Assembly: GCF_000725495.1 (NCBI RefSeq)
Contig: NZ_JNZD01000035.1
Coordinates: 1 to 61,337, forward strand
Length of the DNA: 61,337 nt
Source of the DNA: Streptomyces aureus
GTDB taxonomy: Bacteria > Actinomycetota > Actinomycetes > Streptomycetales > Streptomycetaceae
Direction of reading: 5' to 3'
This document shows, one piece after another, positions 26,847 to 36,105 of the stretch (the stretch's first letter is position 1; every line of letters starts with the position of its first letter). A program made the translations under genes and the position numbers. The notes under the pieces are model-generated. The model saw only the letters and a program-made list of their open reading frames with translations, was not told the DNA's origin and did no database searches.

Positions 26847-27431
26847 CTACTTGCGGGAGTAGCGGGCGATGATCACGCCCTTGGTGGTGGTGACGCTGTC
26901 AGTGAGCTCGAACTCGGTCAGCGGGGCCGGCCCCTCGAACAGCCGCATGCCGGTGCCCAGGGTGAGCGGGTGGATCAGCAGCTGGTAGTTGTCGACCAGG
27001 CCGGCAGCGTGCAGCTCGCGGACGAGTGTGGCGCTGCCAATGATCGTCAGGTCCTTGCCGTTCTCCTCCTTGAGCTTGGCGACGGTCTCGGCGGCGTCGC
27101 CCTGCAGCAGGATCGAGTTCTGCCAGGCGTCCGCGTTCTCCAGTGTCCTGGAGCAGACGTACTTGGTCGCCGCGTTCATGTGCGTGGTGAACGGGTTGTC
27201 GTCCTTACGGGTGCTCCAGGCGGTGATGAAGTCCGTCCAGGTCCGGTGTCCGAACAGCATGTCCGTGGGCTTGGACATGCTCTTGCCCATCTCCATGCCC
27301 ATGACCTGGTCGTTGTACGTGCCGCCCCAGCCCCCGTGAGTGAAGCCACCGCGGGTGTCCTCGTCCGGACGGCCGAGACCTTGTACGACCCCGTCGAGAG
27401 TGATGGACAACGTGGCGTTGACCTGGCGCAT
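26847..27431 (-). CDS. Dihydrofolate reductase-like (RibD C-terminal) protein
   Basis: 194 residues from the ATG at 27431, with GAGGAG upstream. The sequence is typical of the RibD-C/DHFR-like family: [75 protein letters not shown]. An NADPH-binding fold is expected; genuine folate reduction is unlikely. It is the first gene of the ECF42 operon. Genes of this family often appear beside DGPF/ECF42 modules and may be part of the same stress or detoxification response. Confidence 0.9.
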   Translation of the reverse strand: MRQVNATLSITLDGVVQGLGRPDEDTRGGFTHGGWGGTYNDQVMGMEMGKSMSKPTDMLFGHRTWTDFITAWSTRKDDNPFTTHMNAATKYVCSRTLENADAWQNSILLQGDAAETVAKLKEENGKDLTIIGSATLVRELHAAGLVDNYQLLIHPLTLGTGMRLFEGPAPLTEFELTDSVTTTKGVIIARYSRK

Positions 27432-27632
27432 GACGTGCTCCTCGCTTCGGCGGACCGCACTTCCGTGGCCCGTTTCACCCCCTACACGAAGGGCCACCCG
27501 CGAAATCGACACCTACGCCGAACCTTTTCTGCCTCGCTTACTCCGAACCGAGGAAAGGGGCACGTACGACACCTGACTACTCGGGTTTTCCGACGTGACC
27601 CTGACAAGGGGCTCGTCGTATGATCGGCTCCC

Positions 27633-28397
27633 TTGATCACGAGAGGCTGGGGGGCACGGGTGGGGGCGCGGGGGAACGGATGGCTGCTGGTGTGCGCGGC
27701 GCTGTCCTTGTGGGGGCTCACCGGCTGTGCGGGCACGGGTGGAGGGGCGTCCGGTGCTCAGACATCGAGCGGCGCCCCGGCGACCTCCGCTGCTGCGGGA
27801 CGACCGCTTTCCGCCCAGGCTCTCCAGTCCATCGCACTCACCGGTGACGACATTCCGGGCAACAGAGGTGTCTCGGCGGACGTGCGGGCGCACGCGGACG
27901 TGAAGAGCACCTTCCCGCCGGTCTCGGACAGCTCCTGCGCGAAGCTGCTCGACGCACTCGGCGCCGGCGACGCGTCGGCTGTCGTGGACCAGGTCTTCAA
28001 CTGGAAGGGCAGTATCTGGGCGGGCGGCGGCACCCTCGCGTCCTACGCGGGCACGGATGCCGAGAGGGCCTTCGCCCGTGTCCGTACGTCAGCGCCAGCC
28101 TGCCACGACTACACCGGCGTCGGCTTCACGGGGAAGTACACCGCGCATCTGGCGTCGGAAACCATCCCCCACCTCGGCGACGAGTCGATCGCCTTCCGGA
28201 TCACCGTGCCGGTGAAGCAGGCGCCCGGCCTGCGCAGTGGCCGCCGCGTCTCCGTACGCAACGAGCAGCACGTTCTGGTGAGAGTCGGTGACGTGACCGC
28301 GCACTTCACGATGCTGGACATGGACCATGAGGACCGCTTCCCCCTGGCCCTCATCCGCAAGGAAGTTGCCCGCATGGCACAGGCCCAGCGCCGCTGA
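27633..28397 (+). CDS. Lipoprotein with sensor-like domain
   Basis: 254 residues from a TTG at 27633, or 245 from a GTG at 27660 that has a GGGGGG stretch upstream; the start is not certain. The lipobox LTGC places the lipidated Cys at about residue 32. The mature domain contains LTGDDIPGNRG, SDSSCAKLLDALG and SAPACHDYTG, two Cys that probably pair. The layout parallels the lipoprotein at 7739, so the two are probably distant paralogues. It should be anchored on the outer face of the membrane. It is divergent from the ECF42 operon, whose start lies 200 bp away. Confidence 0.75.
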   Translation: MITRGWGARVGARGNGWLLVCAALSLWGLTGCAGTGGGASGAQTSSGAPATSAAAGRPLSAQALQSIALTGDDIPGNRGVSADVRAHADVKSTFPPVSDSSCAKLLDALGAGDASAVVDQVFNWKGSIWAGGGTLASYAGTDAERAFARVRTSAPACHDYTGVGFTGKYTAHLASETIPHLGDESIAFRITVPVKQAPGLRSGRRVSVRNEQHVLVRVGDVTAHFTMLDMDHEDRFPLALIRKEVARMAQAQRR

Positions 28398-28431
28398 GGC
28401 GGGACGCCCCACCACGAGCGACGTGGCCCTC

Positions 28432-29481
28432 TCAGTCGGTGCCGGGCTGGACGAGCTTGAACGCCAGGCGTGCCGCCTTGCGTTGGGCGGCCTGCCGCAG
28501 CCGTGTCGAGGCGGGCGCCGTGCGGGTCGACGGGCGCGGACCGGACGCGAGCCGGGGGAAGAGCAGTCCGGCGTTGAGATGGTTGACGGCTTCCAGCGTT
28601 GTGGCATCGACGCCGGTGTCGAGACCGTTGGCGAAGTACTGTCCGGCCGGGGTGGGTGCGAAAGGCCAGTCGCTGCCGAAGAGGACGTGCCCGGTCCGTG
28701 CGAAGGCGAGCAGGGTGGGGAGAGCCGCGGGGCTGGAGGACAGGGCTGTGTCGAAGTAGAAGGAGCGGAAGTCGTCCAGGACGTCCAGCGGGCTGCGTCC
28801 GGTGTCGTTGGCGATGGTGACGGCCATGCGGTGGGAGGAGTAGGGGACGAACCCTCCGGCGTGGCCGAGGATGAACCGGATGTCCGGGTACCGGCGGACG
28901 ACACCGTTGCGGACGAGGAGGTAGGCGGCGCGGGTGGTGTCGAGGAGGAAGTCGGCGGCGAAGGGCGGAATGCCGTCGACCGGGGGAGCGGGCAGCTCGG
29001 CGGGATGGACGAAGGCGACGGCGCCGCGATCGTTCAGGACCTGCCAGAGCGGCTCCTGTCCTTCGGCGCCGAGATAGATGCCGCGGTTGTTGGCCAGCAG
29101 GGTCACCCCGTCGGCGCCGAGTTCGTCCAGGGCGCGTGCGGCCTCGGCGGCGGAGGCCTCGACGTCGGGCAGGGGCAGCGTCGCGAATTGACCGAAGCGG
29201 CCGGGATGGTCGGAGACCAGGGAGGCTGCGTGGTCGTTGAGCCGGCGGGCGAACCCGGCGGCCTCCCCGGGATCCGTGAGGAAGCCGACTCCGGGTGTCG
29301 AGACCGACAGCAGTGCCGTGCCGACACCCACCAGGTCCATGAACTCGAGAGCCGACTCCGCGCTCCAGTCGGGCAGGGCGCGCCCGCCTGCTTCACCGAT
29401 GCCCGACGTGGCGAGCGCGTCGCGGTAGAAAGAGGGAATGACGTGCTGGTGGACGTCGATGCGATGGGGCGAGTGAGCCAT
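28432..29481 (-). CDS. Amidohydrolase, ACMSD / resorcylate decarboxylase type
   Basis: 349 residues from the ATG at 29481. The metal site is visible: H-x-H in DVHQHVIP (His11, His13), His in AFVHPAEL, His in LGHAGGF and Asp in FGSDWPF. The fold and motifs are those of amidohydrolase family 2, which includes aminocarboxymuconate-semialdehyde decarboxylase and gamma-resorcylate or dihydroxybenzoate decarboxylases. In this context it may remove a carboxyl group from an aromatic acid or process a ring-cleavage product. The C-terminal 45 residues are a basic extension. It lies in the same direction as the TetR gene, 450 bp from it. Confidence 0.87.
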   Translation of the reverse strand: MAHSPHRIDVHQHVIPSFYRDALATSGIGEAGGRALPDWSAESALEFMDLVGVGTALLSVSTPGVGFLTDPGEAAGFARRLNDHAASLVSDHPGRFGQFATLPLPDVEASAAEAARALDELGADGVTLLANNRGIYLGAEGQEPLWQVLNDRGAVAFVHPAELPAPPVDGIPPFAADFLLDTTRAAYLLVRNGVVRRYPDIRFILGHAGGFVPYSSHRMAVTIANDTGRSPLDVLDDFRSFYFDTALSSSPAALPTLLAFARTGHVLFGSDWPFAPTPAGQYFANGLDTGVDATTLEAVNHLNAGLLFPRLASGPRPSTRTAPASTRLRQAAQRKAARLAFKLVQPGTD

Positions 29482-29932
29482 GGCGCGGCCTTCCGTACGG
29501 GAGAGGGGATGCGGCGAGGAGGCGTGCCGGACCTTGTTGCCGGGCACGCGTTCGACCGGGGTGGCCGGGGCAGCTGCGGTGCGGGTGGATCCCCGGCCCG
29601 GGTCGGGCTGAGATGACGGGCCCCGGAGAGTGGTCCCTCGGACGAACGCGGCGGACAGGGGGCCGAATCTGTTGAACCGGGCTTGGGTCTTCTGGCCGGC
29701 TTGTATCGGGGGTGCGGTGGTCGTGCTGCTGGTCAAGCCTCCGTACCCAGAGGGGAGTCCGGTGCTGTCGGCACCGCGAAGGGCGATGGGGTGGTGCGGG
29801 ACGTCGTAGGTCTCGTGGCGGGTCGTGCCGGTGCGTGTCTCGGACAGGCCCCCGATCGGTGTCGCGCCCGGTTCGGCGGCCCGGCCGTGACGCCGGAGAA
29901 AGCCGGAGCGTCGTAGAGTCCGCAGGAGCGGT
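29482..29932. other. Intergenic, 451 bp
   Basis: Between the TetR gene and the amidohydrolase gene, both on the minus strand. Open frames here are Arg/Pro/Ser-rich with no ribosome site. It should contain the amidohydrolase promoter. No operator matching the TetR palindrome at 30629 was seen in it. Confidence 0.4.
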
Positions 29933-30565
29933 TCATTGACCGTTCCTGGCGGCCATCCGGCTCGCTGCCTCGAACACCAGACGCGCGTGGAGTTCGAACA
30001 GAGCGACCAGGTCGACCGCGTCCCCGTCGATCTCCCGTTGCACGAACAGTCCGTCGGCACCTGCGACGGCATAGGTCGTCACGGTGGAGACGGCGTCCTC
30101 GTCCAGCATGGGGAAGAATCTCGAGACCGTCTCGGCGATCTTGGTGCGGGCGATCTCGCGGACCTGCAGGAAGACGGTACGGCCTCGCGGTTCGGCGGGG
30201 CGTCGCTCCAGGGCGAGCATGAGGCCCAGGCGTAGGAAGTCGGGGGCGTCCACGAGGGACTTGGCGACCCTGACCGCCATGGCGACCGCCTGCTCCAGCG
30301 GTGTGCCCAGGTCCTCGTCCGGCAGCGCGACCTCCGCGAGCCAGGTGTCGAAGCTCCGCTCGATCACAGCGGCGATCAGGTCGTCCTTGTCCTTGAAGTG
30401 CCAGTAGATGGAGCTGGCGGGCAGACCGCACTTGGCGCTGACCGCGGCGATCGAGGTGCCCTCGTAGCCCCGCTCCCCGGCGATCTCCACGGTCGCGTCG
30501 AGGATGCGCTGGCGCGACTCCACGCCGTTCGCGCGCTTCTTCCGTGTCGTCTGCGCATGTGTCAT
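29933..30565 (-). CDS. TetR-family regulator of the aromatic locus
   Basis: 210 residues. The TetR HTH is clear: RQRILDATVEIAGERGYEGTSIAAVSAKCGLPASSIYWHFKDKDDLIAAVIE (about residues 18-70). The ligand domain follows, ending FELHARLVFEAASRMA. It is divergent from the FAD hydroxylase gene with 134 bp between starts, and a 30-bp palindrome lies in between. It therefore most likely represses its own gene and the hydroxylase operon until an aromatic substrate or ring-cleavage product binds. Confidence 0.92.
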   Translation of the reverse strand: MTHAQTTRKKRANGVESRQRILDATVEIAGERGYEGTSIAAVSAKCGLPASSIYWHFKDKDDLIAAVIERSFDTWLAEVALPDEDLGTPLEQAVAMAVRVAKSLVDAPDFLRLGLMLALERRPAEPRGRTVFLQVREIARTKIAETVSRFFPMLDEDAVSTVTTYAVAGADGLFVQREIDGDAVDLVALFELHARLVFEAASRMAARNGQ

Positions 30566-30628
30566 GTGCCAGGCCCTCCCGTGTGGTGTCTGCGAGCCCT
30601 TGACCGTATCGCCGAGCCATGCCTACCG

Positions 30629-30658
30629 TAGCACTCACTCCAATTGGAGTGAACGCTA
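30629..30658. promoter_or_regulatory. Palindromic operator in front of the hydroxylase operon
   Basis: Each arm of 15 nt matches the other at 13 positions (left TAGCACTCACTCCAA; the right arm is its near reverse complement). The core CACTCCAATTGGAGTG (30636-30651) is a perfect 16-bp palindrome. The site is 42 bp before the hydroxylase GTG and 64 bp before the TetR start. Its size and place are those of a TetR operator controlling both directions. Confidence 0.85.
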
Positions 30659-30699
30659 CATTAAGAGCCGTACGGCGTGATCGACAGTGAGGTGGCCTG

Positions 30700-32307
30700 G
30701 TGAGTGAGATCAGGGCCGGGACAGCAGCCCAGGACGGGTCCTACGACGTGGCGGTGATCGGCTACGGGCCCACGGGGGTGACCGCCGCCAACCTGCTGGG
30801 GGCGGCGGGACTGAAGGTGGTCGTGCTGGAGCGCGACGGCGAGATCTTCTCCCGCGCCCGGGCCATCTCCACCGACGAGGAGGTCGTACGCATCTGGCAG
30901 CGCGCCGGGCTCGCCGAGCGGCTCAAGCAGGACATGCTCACGGAACGGCCCGTGGACTTCGTGGACGCGTCCGGCCGGTCCTTCATCAGCGCGCGCCCCA
31001 CGCCGCGCGGCCACGGGCACCCGCCGCAGATGTTCATCTATCAGCCGGCCCTGGAGCAGGTCCTGCGTGACGGCGTGCAGCGCTATCCCAACGTCGAAAT
31101 CCTGTTGCGACACGAGTGCCTGCGGGTGCGCCAGGACGCCGACGGCGTGGAACTCACGATCGCCGGAACGGCCGACGACACCGTCCGCCGGCTTCGGGCC
31201 TCCTACGTCATCGCCGCCGACGGCGGGTCCAGCCTCACCCGGGCGCAGCTGAACATCGGCTATGAGGGCACGACGTACGAGGACCGCTGGGTCGTCATCG
31301 ACACCAAGATGCTCAAACCCTGGCCGGACCACGACAAGCTGCGCTTCCACTGCGATCCCGCCCGCCCGGCCGTGGACTGCCCCACTCCCTTGGGCCACCA
31401 CCGCTACGAGTTCCCGCTGCTGCCCGGCGACGACGAGAAGCAGCTGACCACCGAGGACGCCGTCCACCGGCTGGTGGCCCGCTACGGCATCGGCCGGGAC
31501 AGCATCGAGGTGCTGCGGGCCACCGTCTACAGCCACCATGTCCGCTTCGCGACGCGCTTCCGCGTCGGCCGGATATTCCTCGCGGGGGACTCCGCCCACG
31601 CCATGCCGCCGTGGATCGGCCAGGGCATGGCCGCGGGCGTGCGCGACGTGGCGAACCTGAGCTGGAAGCTGGACGCCGTCCTGCGCGGTGAACTGCCCGA
31701 GAGTGTCCTCGACAGCTACGAGGCCGAGCGCAAGCCGCACGTCAAAGAGGTCACCAAACGAGCGGTCCTCGTCGGCCGTGTCATCACCGAACGCCGCCCG
31801 CCCGTCACGCGCGTCCGCAACACCGTGCTGCGCGCCCTGAACCGCGTCCCCGGCTTCAGTGACTGGATGCAGGACGCGAACTGGATCCCCGTCGCCCGGT
31901 ACGACGCCGGCCTCCAAGCCCCTTCCCGTGCCAAGGCGACCGGCCACCAGGTGCCCCAGCCCTGGGTCACCGACGCCGGCGGCAGACGGGTCCGCCTCGA
32001 TGATGCCCTCGGCGGCCGGTGGCTGGTGCTGCACGCCCGCGCAGCCGCGCCCGCGCCCGCCTGGGACATCCCCGGCGTGCCCGCGCTGACGGTCACCCCG
32101 GCAGGCTCCGGGCCGGCCGCGGACACGCTCGTCGACAGCGACAACGTCCTGCTGCCGTGGATGGCCGTGCACGGAGCGGCCACGCTCGCCCTGCGCCCCG
32201 ATGCCTATGTCTACGCGTCGGCCCCCGCAGGCCTGCGGCTCCCGCCCCCGCCGCCCGGCTTCGCGCCGTCCCCGATCCGCCGCCCGACCGCGGCCACCGC
32301 CCAGTGA
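30700..32307 (+). CDS. FAD-dependent aromatic hydroxylase, MhpA-like
   Basis: 535 residues from a GTG with AGGTGG upstream. FAD site: GYGPTG (residues 21-26) with an acidic end of strand 2 (VVLERD). The DG motif is YVIAADGGSS and the GD motif GRIFLAGDSAHAMPP (about residue 291), followed by GQGMAAGVRDVANLSWKLDAVL. The C-terminal thioredoxin-like domain of this group is present. Members such as 3-(3-hydroxyphenyl)propionate hydroxylase insert one oxygen into a phenol to make a catechol, using NAD(P)H. It is the first gene of the operon and controlled by the palindrome at 30629. The exact substrate is not readable from sequence. Confidence 0.92.
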   Translation: MSEIRAGTAAQDGSYDVAVIGYGPTGVTAANLLGAAGLKVVVLERDGEIFSRARAISTDEEVVRIWQRAGLAERLKQDMLTERPVDFVDASGRSFISARPTPRGHGHPPQMFIYQPALEQVLRDGVQRYPNVEILLRHECLRVRQDADGVELTIAGTADDTVRRLRASYVIAADGGSSLTRAQLNIGYEGTTYEDRWVVIDTKMLKPWPDHDKLRFHCDPARPAVDCPTPLGHHRYEFPLLPGDDEKQLTTEDAVHRLVARYGIGRDSIEVLRATVYSHHVRFATRFRVGRIFLAGDSAHAMPPWIGQGMAAGVRDVANLSWKLDAVLRGELPESVLDSYEAERKPHVKEVTKRAVLVGRVITERRPPVTRVRNTVLRALNRVPGFSDWMQDANWIPVARYDAGLQAPSRAKATGHQVPQPWVTDAGGRRVRLDDALGGRWLVLHARAAAPAPAWDIPGVPALTVTPAGSGPAADTLVDSDNVLLPWMAVHGAATLALRPDAYVYASAPAGLRLPPPPPGFAPSPIRRPTAATAQ

Positions 32308-32320
32308 GGACACCTGCACC

Positions 32321-33196
32321 ATGACAACGACACCGATTTCCCTGCCGACGATGCGGGAGACGACGTACGACGTCGGCGGACGGAGGATCTTCGCCGCCGA
32401 AACGGGCGACGGTCCGGCGGTCCTGCTGCTGCACGGCGGAGGCCCCGGCGCCTCGGGCGTCTCCAACTACGCCCGCAACATCGCCGAGTTGGCCAAGGAG
32501 TACCGGGTCATCGTGCCCGACCTGCCCGGCTACGGACGCAGCACCAAGGGCATCGACGCCACCGACCCCTTCGGCGACCTGGCGGCCGGCATCCTCGGTC
32601 TTCTGAACGAACTGGGCCTGGAAAAGGCCCACTTGGTGGGTAACTCCTACGGCGGCGCCTGCGCCCTGCGGCTGGCCCTGGACACACCCGACCGCGTCGG
32701 CCGGATGGTGCTGATGGGGCCCGGCGGGATCGGCACCACCCGAGCCCTGCCCACCCCGGGCCTCAACAGCCTGCTCAACTACTACGGCGGCGACGGACCC
32801 TCACGGCTGAAGCTCGAGAAGTTCATCCGCAACCACCTCGTCTTCAACGCGGCGGACGTCCCCGACTCCGCCATCGACGAGCGCTACCGAGCCAGCATCG
32901 ACCCCGAAGTGATCGCCGCACCGCCCCTGCGGAGGCCCTCCGGTCCGGGCGCCGTACGCACCTTGATGAAGATGGACTTCACCCGCGACCGGCGGCTGGC
33001 CCGACTGCCGGTGCCCACCCTGGTGCTGTGGGGTGCGCAGGACAAGGTCAACCGGCCCTCCGGCGGCCGGATGCTGGCCGAGCGCATGCCCAACTGCGAT
33101 CTCTACCTGGTCGCGAACACCGGGCACTGGGTCCAGTTCGAACGCGCTCAGCTGTTCAACCGGCTCTGCGCCGACTTCCTGGCAGGCCGCCGATGA
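32321..33196 (+). CDS. Meta-cleavage product C-C hydrolase (MhpC/BphD type)
   Basis: 291 residues. Family motifs: LLLHGGGPGASGVSNYARNI (oxyanion region of C-C hydrolases), nucleophile elbow GNSYGG (Ser at about 109), acid in WGAQDKV (about 240) and His in NTGHWVQFE (about 268). Enzymes of this family cut the ring-opened 2-hydroxy-6-oxo-dienoate into 2-hydroxypenta-2,4-dienoate and a carboxylic acid. The gene starts 13 bp after the hydroxylase stop, and its own stop overlaps the next ATG (ATGA), so the three genes are one operon. The reaction order (hydroxylase, dioxygenase, hydrolase) differs from the gene order. Confidence 0.93.
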   Translation: MTTTPISLPTMRETTYDVGGRRIFAAETGDGPAVLLLHGGGPGASGVSNYARNIAELAKEYRVIVPDLPGYGRSTKGIDATDPFGDLAAGILGLLNELGLEKAHLVGNSYGGACALRLALDTPDRVGRMVLMGPGGIGTTRALPTPGLNSLLNYYGGDGPSRLKLEKFIRNHLVFNAADVPDSAIDERYRASIDPEVIAAPPLRRPSGPGAVRTLMKMDFTRDRRLARLPVPTLVLWGAQDKVNRPSGGRMLAERMPNCDLYLVANTGHWVQFERAQLFNRLCADFLAGRR

Positions 33197-34212
33197 GCGC
33201 CCCCGCTCCCGCCACCGCCTCGGTCTTCGGTGCCGTCCACCTCGGCTACATCATCATCGAGACCAACCGCTTCACCGACTGGCGCCGCTTCGGCACCGAC
33301 GCCATCGGCATGCACCACGACGCCCTCTCCCGCGACCTGACGCGCTTCCGCCTCGACGACCAGGAGTGCCGTTTCCTGCTGCGGCGCGGTCCCGCCGAGG
33401 ACGTCGTCACCACAGGCTGGCACATCGACGACCACACCGCCTTCGAGCGGATCGAGGCACGGATCCGGGCCCACGGTGTCCCGCTCACCGCGGGCACCGA
33501 CGAGGAAGCCGAACTGCGCGGCGTCGAACGCCTGTTGCGCTTCGCCGGCCCCAAAGGGATCACGCAGGAGATCTACACGACACCCCGCATCTCGGCCGCG
33601 CCCCTGCGCATGGTGGCCTCGGGCTTCGTCACCGGCGACTCCGGCATGGGCCACGTGGCGATCACCTCGACCAGACCAACGCAGATCCGGGGCTACTTCA
33701 ACACCGTCTTCGACGCCCGCCTCACCGACTACATCGACGAGACCATCAGCGGCGTCAAGCTCAAGATCCGCTTCCTGCGCGTCAACGAACGTCACCACTC
33801 CATCGCCGTGGCCGCGACCGCGGGCCTTCCCCTCGACCCGATCCGAACCCGGGTCCAGCACCTCAACATCCAGGCCGCGACCCTCGACGACGTCGCGCAG
33901 AGCTACCAGCGCGTGCACGAACTCGGTTTCGACATGGCCCTGTCGGTGGGCCAGCACACCAACGACCGTGAACTGTCGTACTACGCGCGCACTCCCTCGG
34001 GCTTCGAATGGGAGGTCGGCTGGAACCCCCTGGTCGTCGACGAAAGCACCTGGGAACCCACCACGCACCGGGGAATCAGCACCTGGGGCCATCTCCCCGT
34101 CGGCCAGACCATCGTGGACAAGCTCGCCCAGTTCCGGGCCGGAGCGCGTTCCCTCACGCGCTCCGAGGACACCGTTCCGGCTCTGAGCGGTGCGGGAATC
34201 GCCGACGACTGA
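33193..34212 (+). CDS. Extradiol ring-cleavage dioxygenase (VOC superfamily)
   Basis: 339 residues. Two glyoxalase/VOC halves are present. The metal ligands of a type I extradiol enzyme can be placed: His in MGHVAI (about residue 153), His in RVQHLNIQ (about 222) and Glu in FEWEVGW (about 273). It should cleave the catechol next to its hydroxyls with Fe(II) and O2. E. coli MhpB, which acts at this step in the mhp pathway, belongs to the unrelated LigB type, so this operon pairs MhpA/C/D/E/F-like proteins with the VOC-type dioxygenase. Overlaps the hydrolase stop by four bases. Confidence 0.92.
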   Translation: MSAPAPATASVFGAVHLGYIIIETNRFTDWRRFGTDAIGMHHDALSRDLTRFRLDDQECRFLLRRGPAEDVVTTGWHIDDHTAFERIEARIRAHGVPLTAGTDEEAELRGVERLLRFAGPKGITQEIYTTPRISAAPLRMVASGFVTGDSGMGHVAITSTRPTQIRGYFNTVFDARLTDYIDETISGVKLKIRFLRVNERHHSIAVAATAGLPLDPIRTRVQHLNIQAATLDDVAQSYQRVHELGFDMALSVGQHTNDRELSYYARTPSGFEWEVGWNPLVVDESTWEPTTHRGISTWGHLPVGQTIVDKLAQFRAGARSLTRSEDTVPALSGAGIADD

Positions 34213-34358
34213 TCGGCCATTGTGGTCGCTCCGCCCCGCTCCGTCTCGCTCCGTCCCGCGCGGAGTGACCATGCGCGGACGGAGATCGCCCAACTCGCGG
34301 TGGCAGGACCGCGTCGGCTTCGGTCCGGGAACGGCCTCTCCTGGTCCTGAAGGGTCGG

Positions 34359-35129
34359 CTAGGAGGGGGTGTCCATCGGGCCGCGGCCCGCGCGCAGTAC
34401 GCGGGACAGGCCCAGGGCGGCCGTCCGTACGGCGGGTGCCAGCTGGGCGGGGTGGAATCGGCCGCGGGGCACCGCTACCGAGAGCGCGGCCACGGCGGTC
34501 GGTCCGTCGAAGACGGGTGAGGCGATGCAGTTCACGCCGACGGCGGCCTCCTGCTCCTCGTAGGCGAGTCCGGAGACCTGGATCTGCTCGATGGCGGTAC
34601 GCAGCCGCACGGGGTCGGTGACCGAATGGCTGGTGAGGCGGGGCAGAGGTTCGGCCAGTACCTCGTCCACGAGCCCGGGACCGGAGAACGCCAGCAGCGC
34701 CTTGCCGACGCCTGTGCAGGTCAAGGGAAGCCGGCCGCCGATCCGGGACGGCAGGGACAGCGTCTGGTGGCCGTGGATCCGCTCGACGTAGACCACCTCG
34801 TGTCCCTCCCGTACGCCGAGGTGCACGGTCTCGTGCGTGGCTTCGAACAGGTCTTGGAGGAACGGCAGCGCCGCCTCGCGCAGGTCCAGTCGGCGCGGCA
34901 CCAGGGAACCCAGCTCGAACAGCTTGCCCCCGAGCCGGTACGCCTCACCGTCACGTTCGAGCAGGCCCAGGCGTACCAGATCCGCGCACAGGCGGAAGGC
35001 GGTCGTCTTGGTCAGCCCCGTGCGGGCCGTGATTTCCGTGAGACGGAACCTTCCGCCGTCCGGGCGGAAGCAGTCGAGCACGGCAGCCGCCTTGTCGAGC
35101 ATGTTCCCCTGCGTGCTGTTCCGTGTCAT
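34359..35129 (-). CDS. IclR-family regulator
   Basis: 256 residues from the ATG at 35129. The winged HTH is [67 protein letters not shown] (about residues 10-75). The effector domain follows with the typical [24 protein letters not shown]. It is divergent from the hydratase gene (154 bp between starts) and convergent with the dioxygenase gene. IclR proteins control comparable hydroxyphenylpropionate operons in Rhodococcus, so this one probably activates or represses the lower-pathway genes. Confidence 0.93.
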   Translation of the reverse strand: MTRNSTQGNMLDKAAAVLDCFRPDGGRFRLTEITARTGLTKTTAFRLCADLVRLGLLERDGEAYRLGGKLFELGSLVPRRLDLREAALPFLQDLFEATHETVHLGVREGHEVVYVERIHGHQTLSLPSRIGGRLPLTCTGVGKALLAFSGPGLVDEVLAEPLPRLTSHSVTDPVRLRTAIEQIQVSGLAYEEQEAAVGVNCIASPVFDGPTAVAALSVAVPRGRFHPAQLAPAVRTAALGLSRVLRAGRGPMDTPS

Positions 35130-35283
35130 GGAACATATTTTGCCGCCATCCGGACCGCACATCTATACCTGTCAACGACCGGCGGCAGGCCACCGACACC
35201 TCTCTGCAACCGCCGACTCCCCGACACGGAGGTAACCGCATGTCCGCTCCGCATCGCCGCACCACGTCGTACCGGGGGAGAGC
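35130..35283. promoter_or_regulatory. Divergent promoter region, IclR / lower pathway
   Basis: 154 bp between the IclR and hydratase starts. An AT-rich patch (GGAACATATTTTG, at about 35129-35145) overlaps the regulator start and is the best candidate for an operator or -10 region. I cannot define a clean palindrome. Confidence 0.4.
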
Positions 35284-36105
35284 GTGACCGCCCGCGAGTC
35301 CGGCGACGCCGTCGTCAAGGCGGCGGCCGCTCTCCAGGAGGCCGCCCACTACGGTGTGCCGTGTGCCCCCGTGCGCTCGCTGCTGCCCGAGGCCGACGTC
35401 GAAACCGCCTACGCGGTACAGCGCCTGCACTTCGAGCGTGCCGTCGCCGAAGGGCGCCGCCCGGTGGGCCGCAAGATCGGTCTCACCTCGCCCGCGGTCC
35501 AGCATCAACTCGGCGTCGACCAGCCCGACTTCGGCACCCTGTTCGCCGACATGGCAGTCCCCGAAGGGCAGCCGATCGCCCCGGGACGGCTGCTCCAGCC
35601 GAAGATCGAGGCCGAGGTCGCCCTGGTCCTGGGCGCCGACCTGCCCCACCGCGAGCCCACCGTCGCCGACCTGCTGCGGGCGACGGCCTTCGCGCTTCCA
35701 GCGCTGGAGATCGTCGACAGCCGCATCGTGAACTGGGACATCACCATCGTGGACACGGTCGCCGACAACGCCTCCTGCGGCCTGTTCGTCCTCGGCGGCA
35801 CCCCCGTTCCCCTGGACCGCGTCGACCTGCGCGCGGCGACGATGAACCTGACCAGGAACGGCGAGTCCGTCTCCCGGGGGACCGGCGCCGACTGTCTGGG
35901 CAGCCCGCTCACCGCCGCCCTCTGGCTCGCCTCCACCCTGGCGGGCCTGGGCGATCCGCTGAAGGCGGGCGACATCCTGCTGACCGGTGCGCTCGGGCCC
36001 ATGGTCCTCGCCGGCGAGGGCGACGAATTCACCGCACACATCGAGGGGCTCGGCACGGTCACGGCCGCGTTCGCCTCCGCCGCCTCGGAAGGAGCCGGAG
36101 CATGA
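35284..36105 (+). CDS. mhpD: 2-hydroxypenta-2,4-dienoate hydratase
   Basis: 273 residues from a GTG with GGGGGAG upstream. Family motifs: [45 protein letters not shown] (metal ligands E-x-E), [14 protein letters not shown] and the C-terminal [23 protein letters not shown]. The enzyme adds water to 2-hydroxypenta-2,4-dienoate to make 4-hydroxy-2-oxovalerate, using a divalent metal. It is first in a three-gene lower-pathway operon; its TGA overlaps the ATG of the next gene. About 260-270 residues is normal for the family. Confidence 0.95.
   Translation: MTARESGDAVVKAAAALQEAAHYGVPCAPVRSLLPEADVETAYAVQRLHFERAVAEGRRPVGRKIGLTSPAVQHQLGVDQPDFGTLFADMAVPEGQPIAPGRLLQPKIEAEVALVLGADLPHREPTVADLLRATAFALPALEIVDSRIVNWDITIVDTVADNASCGLFVLGGTPVPLDRVDLRAATMNLTRNGESVSRGTGADCLGSPLTAALWLASTLAGLGDPLKAGDILLTGALGPMVLAGEGDEFTAHIEGLGTVTAAFASAASEGAGA

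Noticed and set aside
28089..28904. Minus-strand ORF overlapping the lipoprotein and amidohydrolase genes
   Set aside because: It is antisense to the lipoprotein gene and out of frame with the amidohydrolase; composition is that of a shadow frame.
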